Positions 54,478 to 64,000 of a stretch of 64,000 nt of DNA are shown piece by piece. The DNA comes from Ahaetulla prasina (taxonomy: Eukaryota; Chordata; Lepidosauria; Squamata; Colubridae): NCBI RefSeq assembly GCF_028640845.1, contig NC_080540.1:216239300-216303299 (forward strand). The letters run 5' to 3'. The position numbers were made by a program, and so were the translations under genes. Numbering within the stretch: position 1 is the stretch's first letter; every line of letters starts with the position of its first letter. The notes below the pieces were generated by a model. That model had not been told where the DNA came from, did no database searches, and saw only the letters and a program-made list of their open reading frames with translations.

Positions 54478-54712
54478 CCTGGCATGGTGGTGCAGTGCTT
54501 ATAATGTAGTATTGCAGGCTAACTCTGTTGACCGCCAGCAGTTTGATCCTGACCGGCTCAAGGTTGACTCAGCCTTCCATCCTTCTGAGGCCGGTAAAAT
54601 GAGGACCCAGATTGTTGGAGGCAATATGGTGACTCTGTAAACTGCTAAGAGAGGGTTATAAAGCACTGTGAAGCAATATATAAGTCTAAGTGCTTATTGC
54701 TTATCCCTTACC
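54478..54712 (+). mobile_element. tRNA-derived SINE with (TATTGC)n-type tail
   Basis: GGTGGTGCAGTGCTTATAAT head, GGCTCAAGGTTGACTCAGCC, AAAATGAGGACCCAG core and AAGTCTAAGTGCTTATTGC end. Fourth copy of the 4144 family. Confidence 0.8.
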
Positions 54713-54749
54713 TCAAAGGCCTTTCCGGTTTAAGCAAAGGAATCTCCGG

Positions 54750-55037
54750 CAGAGTCGGTTTCAGTAGGTTCTGACCAGTTCTGCAGAACCGGTAGCGGAA
54801 ATTTTGTGTAGTTCGGAGAACCAGTAATAAAAATTCTGACTGGCCCCTCCTCCATCTATTCTCTGCCTCCCAAGTCTCAGCTGATTGGGGTGAAATGGGG
54901 ATTTTGCAATAACCTTCCCCTGCAGTGGGGAGTGAATGGAGATTTTACAGTATCCTTCCCCTGCCACACCCACCAAGCCACGCCCACCAAGCCACACTCA
55001 CAGAACTGGTAGTAAAAATTTTTGAATCTCACCACTG
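54750..55037. mobile_element. hAT-like ACCGGT MITE with 8-bp TSD
   Basis: Flanks ATCTCCGG (54742-54749) and ATCTCCAG (55038-55045) match at 7 of 8. The left end CAGAGTCGGTTTCAG is diverged; the right end is GAATCTCACCACTG. The interior has GCAGAACCGGTAGCGG and CACCAAGCCACGCCC as in 13480-13774. Confidence 0.85.
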
Positions 55038-55197
55038 ATCTCCAGCCCTTTTAAAATGGCCTCCTCCCCTAGTATCACTGACCAAATATCTGGGTTTGAA
55101 AGCAGGACCATCCTAACAGGTAACAGTCACAGGAGTTAGGACAGAGCAGCCCTATAGGAGACTTGATTTGCAGCATGTAAATCCTTCCTATTCTTTA

Positions 55198-55725
55198 CAG
55201 ATACACCTCAACTTACAACAGTTCATTTAGTGACCATTCAAAGTTACATTGGCACTGGAAAAAAGTGACTTATGACCATTTTTTACATTTACAACCATTG
55301 AAGTAGGGATATGGTCATGTGATCAAAATTCAGACACTTGGCAACTGATTCCTATTTATGACCGTTACAGTGCCCTGGCATCACGTCATCACCTTTTGCG
55401 ACCTTCTGACAAGCAAAGTCGATGGGGAAGCCGGGCTGACTTAACAACCATGCTACTAACTTAACAACCGCAGTGATTCACTGAACAACTGTGGCAAGAA
55501 AGGTTGTAAAATAGGGCAAAATTCACTTCACAACTATCTCTCTTAACAGCAGGGGTGTCAAACTGGTGGCCTGCAGTTTGAACGTGATGCGTCACGTTCA
55601 GGCCACATGCACCCCAGCTCCGCAAATGGGAAAAATGTCATGAAAGATCATGTGACGGCAACGACACCCGTACTTAACAACATAAATTTTGGGCTCAACG
55701 GTGTTGATAAGTCAAGGACTACGTG
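55198..55725 (+). mobile_element. Tigger-like MITE, near complete, with a nested hAT-like fragment
   Basis: Starts TA-CAGATACACCTCAACTTA and ends TAAGTCAAGGACTACGTG-TA, so both sides abut TA. The body holds the TTCATTTAGTGA, GTGACTTATGACC, CATCACGTCATCACC, GACAAGCAAAGTCGATGGGG and AACTTAACAACC blocks. A CAGGGGTGTCAAACTGG stretch at 55551 marks a nested hAT-like end. Non-coding. Confidence 0.75.
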
Positions 55726-56634
55726 TATTTGTATCTTTAAATGGACTACTTGTTACCACAGGTTTGCCCCTCTTCCACAAAAGCAATAAGCCCACGTACA
55801 AAAATAGCCTGATTTAACAGCTGATAGATATATGTGTATGGGGGAGAGTGGAATACTGAAGTGGTGGGAGAGCTCTCCTGCCTTGCTGCACAATTTCCCC
55901 ATCAATATTTAGCTAAGCTACATTTAAACACAAATTTACGACTCTTTCAGAAAATCTTAAGCCAATGCTTAACATTGTCTGACTTAAGAGCAGATGCGGC
56001 GAAGCTTGAGAGCACTACAACGTGTCACCTTTAATTAGGCTACTTTTAAACATGGGAATTAGTGCTCTTCTGAATAAGTGAACAAAACTTGGGTTTAGTG
56101 CTGTTTTAGAAAAATGGTATACAGGTAGTCCTCGATATACAACAGTTCATTTAGTGACTGTTCAAAGTTACAACAGCACTGAAAAAAGTGACTTATGACC
56201 GTTTTTCACAGTTACGAGATTCCCAGCATCCCCATGGTCACCTGATCAAAATTCATGGATGCTTAGTCCATATTTATGACTGTTGCTGTTGTCACAAGGG
56301 GTCGTATGGTCACTTTTCTGACCTTCTGACAAGCAAAATCAACAGGGAAGCCAGATTCACTTAACAACCGGGCTACTGACTTATCAACCGCAGTGATTCA
56401 CTTAACAACTGCAGTGATTCACTTAACAACTGCCGTGATTCACTTAACAACTGGGTTACTAACTTATCAACTGCCGTGATTCGCTTAACAACTGCAGTGA
56501 TTCACTTAACAACTGCTGTGATTCACTTAACAACTGGGTTACTAACTTATCAACTGCCGTGATTCGCTTAACAACCATGCTACTAACTTAACAACTGCAG
56601 TGATTCACTTAACAACTGCAGTGATTCACTTAAC
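55440..56634 (+). repeat. 1.19-kb tandem duplication, copy 1
   Basis: Positions from about 55470 to 56225 recur at about 56660 to 57420 with a constant offset near 1194 bp. Each copy contains MITE parts plus a unique-looking segment (55735-56110 / 56920-57300). Confidence 0.9.
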
Positions 56635-56909
56635 AACCGTGCTACTAACTTAACAACTGCAGTGATTCACTGAACAACTGTGGCAAGAAAGGTGGTAAAA
56701 TAGGGCAAAATTCACTTCACAACTATCTCTCTTAACAGCAGGGGTGTCAAACTGGTGGCCTGCAGGCCTGATGCGTCACGTTCAGGCCACGCGCACCCCA
56801 GCTCCGCAAATGGGAAAAATGTCATGAAAGATCATGTGACGGCAACGACACCCGTACTTAACAACATAAATTTTGGGCTCAACGGTGTTGATAAGTCAAG
56901 GACTACGTG
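56122..56909 (+). mobile_element. Tigger-like MITE expanded by internal tandem repeats
   Basis: Same ends as 55198-55725 (TA-CAGGTAGTCCTCGATATAC and GTCAAGGACTACGTG-TA) but longer because its GTGATTCACTTAACAACTGC region is amplified. Confidence 0.78.
56360..56690 (+). repeat. 21-bp minisatellite inside the MITE
   Basis: About 15 units of the type CAGTGATTCACTTAACAACTG. Variants GGGTTACTAACTTATCAACTG and GATTCGCTTAACAACC recur in a longer period, so a higher-order unit was also duplicated. Confidence 0.9.
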
Positions 56910-57425
56910 TATTTGTATCTTTAAATGGACTACTTGTTACCACAGGTTTGCCCCTCTTTCACAAAAGCAATAAGCCCACGTACAAAAATAGCCTGATTTA
57001 ACAGCTGATAGATATATGTGTATGGGGGAGAGTGGAATACTGAAGTGGGGGAAGAGCTCTCCTGCCTTGCTGCACAATTTCCCCATCAATATTTAGCTAA
57101 GCTACATTTAAACACAAATTTACGACTCTTTCAGAAAATCTTAAGCCAATGCTTAACATTGTCTGACTTAAGAGCAGATGCGGCGAAGCTTGAGAGCACT
57201 ACAACGTGTCACCTTTAATTAGGCTACTTTTAAACATGGGAATTAGTGCTCTTCTGAATAAGTGAACAAAACTTGGGTTTAGTGCTGTTTTAGAAAAATG
57301 GTATACAGGTAGTCCTCGATATACAACAGTTCATTTAGTGACTGTTCAAAGTTACAACAGCACTGAAAAAAGTGACTTATGACCGTTTTTCACAGTTACG
57401 AGATTCCCAGCATCCCCATGGTCAC
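56635..57425 (+). repeat. 1.19-kb tandem duplication, copy 2 (partial)
   Basis: Second copy of the block beginning at 55440. It runs into the 85-bp array. Confidence 0.9.
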
Positions 57426-57729
57426 TTGATCAAAATTCAGACACTTGGCAACTGATTCCTATTTATGACCGTTTTCACAGTTACGAGATTCCCAGCATCC
57501 CCATGGTCACCTGATCAAAATTCAGACACTTGGCAACTGATTCCTATTTATGACCGTTTTCACAGTTACGAGATTCCCAGCATCCCCATGGTCACCTGAT
57601 CAAAATTCAGACACTTGGCAACTGATTCCTATTTATGACCGTTTTCACAGTTACGAGATTCCCAGCATCCCCATGGTCACCTGATCAAAATTCAGACACT
57701 TGGCAACTGATTCCTATTTATGACCGTTT
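57306..57729 (+). mobile_element. Tigger-like MITE, truncated at Gypsy junction
   Basis: Left end TA-CAGGTAGTCCTCGATATAC intact. The body is replaced by an 85-bp array, and the right end is missing because Gypsy gag sequence starts at about 57730. The missing part is not found after the Gypsy 3' LTR, so this is not a simple insertion. Confidence 0.75.
57379..57729 (+). repeat. 85-bp tandem array, about four units
   Basis: The unit contains ACACTTGGCAACTGATTCC, TATTTATGACCGTTTTCAC and AGATTCCCAGCATCCCCATG. Unit starts at 57441, 57526, 57611 and 57696 give an exact 85-bp period. Units are nearly the same, which points to recent amplification. Confidence 0.95.
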
Positions 57730-57739
57730 GAAAGCTTTC

Positions 57740-58395
57740 TAAAGCCAACGAACTGCAGGAGTTCCAGATAACCAAAAGGGCTTATTTCTTAAGCCACTGC
57801 GGTCCGGAGGTCATCGATATTCGGAAGCCCTGGCAGAGCCAACGCCGATACAATCGGTATCGTGGCCAACTCTGCAAACCCTATTAAAGAACCGCCGCAC
57901 CCACACCGTCCAAATACGTGCGGCGGTTTGAATTTGGAGGCGAAGGCAGATGGGCGAATCCGGTGACTACATGGCGCCCTAAGAAGCGTCCAGGACTGCG
58001 GATACGAGACCTGGGCAGGTGCTGCTCGAGCAACTCATCCGGTCAAAGACATCCGTTTGCGGCTGCTGGCAAAGCAACCTGCGCTGGCCACGCTCTGGGC
58101 GAAGCCAGAGCACATGAAATGTCACCCAAGCGGCGGAGACACTGCAAAAGCCTCTCCCACCAAGGCGGGCACAAAGCGCTCCAGTGCACCAGGAGGAGGT
58201 TCAGGGCCGAATCCGGCGGTGAGTGAGGATGAGGAAGGGTCTGCCGCCGAAAGCGCGACAAAGAGGACCGAGGCGAATCACGGAAGCTGCGGAGGTCAAC
58301 ACCAGCGCCACGCTGCAAGTTTAAGGGCGCAACATGTCGGTGTGTGGAAGAAGGGCACCTAGCTCAAGTTTGTCGAGCTCCCCAACCTTCCGCGA
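57740..58395 (+). pseudogene. Gypsy gag remnant with zinc knuckle
   Basis: Capsid-like sequence is spread over several frames (around 57918-58226 and 58057-58362). The end holds a zinc-knuckle-like block (58309-58370: cysteines, then EEGHLAQVC), but the first two cysteines of the knuckle are separated by one residue instead of two, so the CX2CX4HX4C spacing is broken. Confidence 0.75.
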
Positions 58396-61300
58396 AAATT
58401 CAAATCGGCCAATCAGGCGGAATCGGCAAGGCGACCGCGATTGGCTCAAACAAAAAGCAGATTCAACCAAGCGACTGTGGTCATAGGCGGCGCCTCAACC
58501 AGTGGAGAAGAAGATCTTCACCAAACCAAAATAGAGGAGTAAGGTGCCGACTCGAAGTGGACACGGGATCAGCGATCACCATCATGTCCTGGGACACTTT
58601 GGTGAAGTCACTGCCTTCAGTCGCGAGCGCCACCTGCAATCACAAGCGGCTCAGTCCACGACTACCAGGAATCGCATCCCTGTTGAGGACCACCTCCGTC
58701 CAGCGTCAGTCACGGACCTCACAAGAAGACCCTGCCCATCACGATCGTCGAAGGAACTCTGCCCAGTCTGTTGGGACTAGACTGGTTTCGCACTGGGCAT
58801 GGGGTGACTGGCATCTACAGAAGTGACTGTAACCTGAAAGACATTCTCTTTGAGTTCGAAGATGTCTTCAAGGACTGCCTGGGCAAGTACAAGGGGACCC
58901 CTATTTCCTTCAACTTAGACCCCCAGGTAGCTCCCATTAGGCTAAAGGCGAGGAGAGTCCCTTTTGCCCTAAAACCAAAAATTGACAAGGAGCTAGATAA
59001 GCTCATAAATCAGGGATTTTGGTGCCAGTCGATCACGCAAAGTGGGAGGCGCCAAATCGTCACCCATAAAACCAGATGGGTCAATTAGAATTTGCGCTGA
59101 CTACAAGCGGCGGCTAAACAAAGCCTTACAGAAAAGCGCTTACCGGTTCCGTGGTGCAACACTTATTGCACTCTTTGGGGCAAGGGCAAGTCTTTGCAAA
59201 GTTAGACTTGGCCCAAGCCTACCAACAACTGCCGTGAGCGCCGCACAGCGAAGCCCAAGCGATTATGTAACCCACAGGGGGCCTTCAAGTGCACCGATTG
59301 CAATTTGGGGTGAGTGTGGCACCAGGGCTGTTCAAAACCTAATGGAGCGACTACTGCAAGGGCTCCCAGGGTAGTTCCCTACTTGATGATGTCTTAATTT
59401 CAGGGAAAACATGGAGGAATTGGGGAGCGTTTAAGAAAGGTTCTGGGCATTTTCGGACAGCGGCGGATTAAAAGTCAAGACAAACAAATGCCAGATAGGG
59501 GTGAATCCGTCGATTTCTTGGGCTACGGATAGACAAGAAAATTCACCCTACTGAGAGCAAGTTCAAGGCAATTAGGAAGGCTCCAGCGCCCAAAAACAAA
59601 GCAGAGCTGCAGGCATTCCTGGGATTGGTGAATTTTCTGCGGTCTTTTTAAAGAACAAAGCAACCGTTGCTGAACCGCTGCATAGCTCTTAGGAAAAATA
59701 CTGTTTGGTCTTGGGAAAGTCAGAAAATAGGGCTTTTGAAGCAGTAAAAACCTGCTCTCAAGTGATAGCCTGCTCATCCAATATCATAACTCATTGCCCT
59801 AGTGCTGGTTTGCGATGCCTCCCTTACGGGGTGGGGCTGTGCTCAGCCATAGACTTCAAACGCACAGAAGCCCCTATAGCCTTCTACTCTAGAACAATGT
59901 CCTCCCCAGAGGAACTATAGCCAGTTAGATAAAGAAGCACTAGCCATTGTGTCAGGGTGAAAAAATTCCACGAATATGTATTTGGGCGGATTTTGAAATT
60001 GTGACTGACCACAGACCGCTGTTAGGAATACTGGCTGGCGACCGCCCAGCGCCTGTGGCACTTTTCACCACGATTGACTCGATGGACTATTTTCTTAGCA
60101 GCTTATTCATACAAGCTGCAGCATCGACCAGGAAAAGAAGTGGGGCATGCATGGACGCGTTAAGCAGATGCCCACTACCAGGGGCGATCGAAGACCCCAC
60201 CCGGGACGCCCATCCTGCTGATTGACTCTTTGGACTCTGGCCCAGTCACATCTAAGGAGTGGCTCGGGCATCATAGGACATTGTGTTAAGGACTGTACTC
60301 GGTTGGGTACAAGAGGGTGGCCCCGCTCGCGGGCGAAGTTTAAGGAATTTGTTAAAAGCGTGATGAGCTCTCGGCTCAAGGGGTGCCTGTTATGGGGTGA
60401 TCGTGTAATAATTCCGGATAAATTAAGGGAAAGGTATTGGACCTCCTCCACGAGGTCACCCAGGGATCGTGAGGATGAAGGGGTTAGCTAGAAGCTATGT
60501 GTGGTGGCCACTCATGGATTCAGAAATTGCTGAGAGGGTAGGGAAATGCCAGGCTTGCCAAGAGTCAGACCTCTACCACCAGTCAGGGAATGGGAAAAAC
60601 CCCAAGGGCCCTGGTCAAGAATCCACATTGATTTTGCTGGCCTTCCACGCCAAACCTTCCTAGTGGTTGTGATGCATTCTCTAAATGGTTAGATCATACT
60701 CATGAAATCCACTACGGCCGAGGCAGTAATCGCAGCCCTGCGCCACTATTCGCAACCCACGGGTTGCCTGACACTCTGGTGTCCGACAATGGCCACAATT
60801 CACGGCAGCCCAGTTTGAAGAATACCTGGCAGAGGAGGGCATCCGACATGCCCTCTGCGCCTTTCCACCCTGCGTCGAATGGCCTTGCAGGCGTTCCGTC
60901 CGGGCGCTAAGGAGGCGTGTCAGGCTCAAGCCAGGTGACTGGCAAACAAAATAGATTTCTTTCTGGCCATTCAGCACAGAACCCCAAGCACTGCTACAGG
61001 CGAAGCCCAGCCGAACTATTGATGGGTGGAGCTCCGTGCCCACTTGACCGTTTGAATCCCCATTACACACCAGAGGGTTACAAGGGGAAATAGAAAAACA
61101 AGGGGAAATGGGCATAGGCGACGGTGTGGGCCCGCAACTATGGGGCGGCCCAAGTTGGCTCAGGCAAATAATAAAGATAACCGGTCCAAAATCATACTTG
61201 GTGAGTTACAAGACAACCGAGTATGGGCGCCACATAGATCAGATAAGGAAGCGAATAACTGACAACCGAACCAAATGAGACAGATCATGACCAATACCTT

Positions 61301-61560
61301 ATTTGAACCCACAGCTGACCATGACCGGGAGGCGCAAGACTTAGCTGAGGTCCCGAGGTCCAGCGGCGCCATCAGGTTCCCGAGGAAACAGCAGGAAAAT
61401 CACAAAAATAATCCAAGGCCGGATGGCCAAGAAAAAAAGTCTGCAATAATCCAGGGCCCGTTGGCTCAGAGAAAGAGCTGGGAGGAGAAAACAGACCCTC
61501 CGACCAGCTCAAAACACCACAGAACTGAACCGCAGGTCTGAAAGAACTAGGAGGCATGGG
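58396..61560 (+). pseudogene. Gypsy pol remnant (PR-RT-RH-IN)
   Basis: Protease: VDTGSA active site near 58557. RT: DPQVAPIRLKARRVPF near 58918, KPDGSIRICADYKR near 59069, FAKLDLAQAY near 59192, and an LDDVLIS catalytic box at 59382-59402 whose preceding Tyr codon is out of frame. RNase H: FYSRTMSSPEEL near 59880 and DHRPLLGIL near 60009. Integrase: CQACQESD near 60550 (zinc-binding part) and VSDNGH near 60780 (catalytic Asp). At least six frame changes lie between these blocks. Confidence 0.88.
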
Positions 61561-61626
61561 TTATTTGCGTGACTACGTCGAAAAATAACATGTAAATAAA
61601 ATGTAAATAGAGGCAAAGTGTTTTCT

Positions 61627-61639
61627 GGGAGGGGAGGAG
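61627..61639 (+). promoter_or_regulatory. polypurine tract
   Basis: GGGAGGGGAGGAG lies immediately upstream of the LTR start, the expected plus-strand primer position in an LTR retrotransposon. Confidence 0.85.
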
Positions 61640-61828
61640 TGTTATGTATTCATGTTTGTACCTTTAAATATTTGAGCGGGAAATCAGCACGTTGCTGATT
61701 GGTCGAAGCCTCCAGCAGAACTGTATAAAAGGAGAGGTTTTTCCCCAGCCTGTTGCTGGGTTCACCCTATATTAAAGAGCTGTTGTCACTACCCTGGTCT
61801 CCAGCCTCGTTACTTCCAGAACTTAACA
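61640..61828 (+). mobile_element. Gypsy 3' LTR
   Basis: 189 bp with inverted ends TGTTA...TAACA. Contains a CCAAT-type GATTGGTCG (about 61698), TATA box TATAAAA (61724-61730) and ATTAAA (61771-61776), a compact U3-R-U5 order. No second LTR occurs in the window. It looks better preserved than the coding part. Confidence 0.9.
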
Positions 61829-62585
61829 ATGATGATATTAAAAGCCAATGAAAGAAGACCATTGTCCACATCACAAATTACCCAACAGTTGGGATTATTG
61901 TTCCCTTTTAGGCTTTCCAATAATGTGTAGCAAGACTTTAACATTGCCTCAGTTCTAATGATGTTCAATTTATGCACAACGAGCTGGGTCAGCTACAGCA
62001 GTGGGAATATTCTTTTTACAAATGGAGGTATTTCTTCCTCACAAATAAGAACACAAGCCAATAAAGCCCTATATTTGCAGTTAACAATATAAGTTTAATA
62101 CACGTAGATATCAGTTGTTAATGGTATTGCCTCCTCATGATCGCCTTACATAAATGAGAAATATCAGTTTTCTTTAAAGGAATTTTCCTATACTAGGCCA
62201 CATCAACAGAAATGCAGAGTCTAATTTTGGTTGTGACCCGGCAATAAAATATCTGGGGGATTTAGTCCTGGCTGTTATCTAGTTCTAGCAGTCCCCAGAA
62301 AGAAGCTATTTTATAGTTTTACCCATTATTGTAGTCCTAACCACTGGATAAATATTCTAAAATAGTATCCCCTCCAATGGAGGGTCAATTTATCCAAATC
62401 CAGACCATCATAATAAGGAACTTCTGGCAGCTAGGATTGCATAGAAGTGACTCAGCTCTAAGCAAAGTTGCTTAAGAAATAATCCCATTAATTTCCATGG
62501 GATTTGTTTTCAAAAGAATATGTTTGTGTTTCAGTATCTGCCTTTGTACGTTTGCAATGGATTGAGGGCAGAATGCAAGATTAGT
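61829..62585. other. no recognisable feature
   Basis: AT-rich DNA downstream of the LTR. I looked for a matching target duplication or MITE remainder and found none. Confidence 0.4.
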
Positions 62586-62587
62586 CC

Positions 62588-62589
<2 letters not shown>

Positions 62590-62636
<47 letters not shown>

Positions 62637-62672
62637 CTCTCCCTCTCCCTCCCTCCCTCTCTCTCTCATCTC

Positions 62673-62711
<39 letters not shown>

Positions 62712-62712
62712 C

Positions 62713-62749
<37 letters not shown>

Positions 62750-62752
62750 ATC
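62590..62752 (+). repeat. compound microsatellite (CA)n-(TC)n-(TATC)n
   Basis: About 22 CA units, a CCCT/TCTC stretch, then about 19 TATC units with one TACC variant. Confidence 0.96.
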
Positions 62753-63170
62753 AAAACTATTTGGAGTCTTAATTGTCCTTTTTGATTGTGTAATCTTGAG
62801 TTGTAATTATTTGTGGCATTAGGCTATTCCTCTATCACTCTTATCTTTTAATTAATTCAGCCAAACATTCCATTCTCTCATTCTTGCCTTCTTGTAATGA
62901 ATGCATTTACTAAGCTTATTTGAAACAGTTTTTCCTCCTTAAATTTAAAAAAATAAATGCCACAAACAATTCACAAAAAAGGATAAACTCTTCCGTGTTT
63001 TCCTGCGATGCTGGGGTTTGTCTAGAGATTTCTATATCATCCTTTATTTCAGTATCATCGAATCGCAGAATAGGACTATGCCAAAATAGTATTTAATTTG
63101 TCTGAGGCTGACTTCAGCTACAGAAAGGAAACAAGATCTGCAAAAACGGCTCCTGTAACTGCATAGCAAA

Positions 63171-63292
63171 ACTATAAGCCAAACTTGGCAAGTTTAAAAT
63201 GCCGGATTTCAACTCCTAGAATCTCCAGCATGCTGACTGGGGAATTTTGGGAGTTGAAGTCTACACATCTTAAAGTTGCCAAGTTTGGAAAA
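63171..63292. mobile_element. hAT-like foldback MITE, diverged
   Basis: CCAAACTTGGCAAGTTTAAA faces TTTAAGATG..(minus strand), i.e. CATCTTAAAGTTGCCAAGTT on plus. TTTCAACTCCTAGAAT faces ATTTTGGGAGTTGAAG around a CAGCATGCTG centre. Confidence 0.75.
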
Positions 63293-63604
63293 ACAATGCT
63301 TTATTAACTATGGTTTGGTTGACCTTGATATAATTAATATAGAGCCTTTCTATGAGGGAGAAGGGCAGTTAAGAAGTTTGATATATAAATAAACAGAACT
63401 CAGAAAAGAAGGCAGCTTTTGAAATAAACACTCTTGAATATTTAGCAAACCAGTGAATTAAGTAATTAGCTCTGACAAAAAAAAATATACAAGTTTTTTT
63501 TAAAAAATATTTCTTTAATGTTTTAAAAATATATTGTCAGAAGTCACTTGGGGTATATATCTAATTAATTGCACTGCATTCATGTTGTTTAGCATTGAAC
63601 AGCG

Positions 63605-64000
63605 TTAAAAAATAATTGCTATCAACCTGCCTTCCATTGAGGACCTATATACTGCATGAATCAAGAAGAGGGCCGTGAAAATATTTACAGACCCCTCACA
63701 TCCTGGACATAAACTGTTTCAACTCCTACCCTCAAAACGATGCTATAGAGCACTGCACATCAGAACAACTAGACACAAGAATAGTTCTTTCCCGAAGGCC
63801 ATCACTCTGCTAAACAAATAATTCCCTCAACACTGTCAAACTATTTACTAAATCTGCACTACTATTAATCTTCTCATCGTTCCCATCACCAATCTCTTTC
63901 CACTTATGACTGTATGACTGTAACTTTGTTGCTGGTAATCCTTATGATTTATATTGATATATTGACCATCATTTGTGTTGTAAATGTTGTACCTTGATGA
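63605..64000 (+). mobile_element. Rex/L3-like LINE 3' end, cut by window end
   Basis: Encodes the TNLPSIEDLY-like and TDPSHPGHKLFQLL blocks (diverged start) and the 3' UTR up to TGTTGTACCTTGATGA. Same as 42350-42745. The tail lies beyond the window. Confidence 0.87.

Larger units (their letters stand above)
57730..61828 (+). mobile_element. Ty3/Gypsy LTR retrotransposon, decayed, one LTR
   Basis: In order: gag remnant, protease, RT, RNase H, integrase and 3' LTR, the Ty3/Gypsy domain order. The G+C-richer composition and absence of nearby repeats set it apart from its surroundings. The 5' LTR, primer site and part of gag are absent. Pol is split by many frameshifts. It cannot be autonomous. 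Confidence 0.93.

Noticed and set aside
55834..57218. Pair of 66-codon frames at 55834 and 57018 as a duplicated small gene
   Set aside because: They are copies made by the 1.19-kb tandem duplication. There are no supporting signals and no known domain.
57379..57729. Regular 85-bp repeats as a CRISPR array
   Set aside because: Repeats are contiguous without variable spacers, derive from a MITE, and the DNA is vertebrate.

Overview
The window looks like intergenic or intronic DNA from a squamate reptile, most likely an advanced snake. The evidence is its repeat content: Sauria SINEs with Bov-B-type 3' ends, CR1 and L2 LINEs, a Rex/L3-like LINE with (ATTCT)n or (TAGA)n tails, very many hAT-like MITEs, and long ATCT, AAT and GAAA microsatellites. 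I find no host exon, rRNA, free-standing tRNA or CRISPR. Every long open frame is transposon-derived, low-complexity or inside a repeat. Species and chromosome cannot be fixed from sequence alone.

Layout. 0-10 kb: SINEs, an L2 LINE 3' end broken by one stop codon, a CR1 tail, a solo LTR with a perfect 5-bp target duplication (6390-6907), and hAT-like MITEs. 10.1-12.6 kb: a 1267-bp direct tandem duplication. 13-19 kb: MITEs and the longest CR1 (14478-16915, plus strand), with endonuclease and reverse transcriptase (RT) remnants. 20-21.2 kb: an L2 inserted into a Rex/L3-like LINE with a 13-bp target duplication. 22-35 kb: a patchwork of segmental duplications (two CR1 copies, a segment present two to three times, a 1.15-kb block duplicated with a 200-bp VNTR) whose junctions show about 10-bp microhomology. 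35-49 kb: nested LTR and MITE insertions, Sauria SINEs and a 750-bp ATCT array. 49-55 kb: two solo LTRs of one family in opposite orientation, L2 and CR1 fragments, and three SINE types. 55-57.7 kb: Tigger-like MITEs expanded into 1.19-kb, 21-bp and 85-bp tandem repeats. 57.7-61.8 kb: a decayed Ty3/Gypsy retrotransposon with one LTR. 62-64 kb: microsatellites and a LINE fragment cut by the window end.

Most striking is a family of non-autonomous hAT-like elements, with ends CAG(G/T)GGTG(A/G) and ACCGGT-rich interiors. It is present at least a dozen times, and nine copies show 8-bp target duplications readable by eye. Several carry TGCGCATGCGCA-type palindromes matching the NRF1 site. SINEs here are modular, sharing heads or cores but using different LINE-type tails. 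I see no undescribed gene system. The interest lies in repeat architecture, and some duplications and frameshifts may be assembly or consensus errors.
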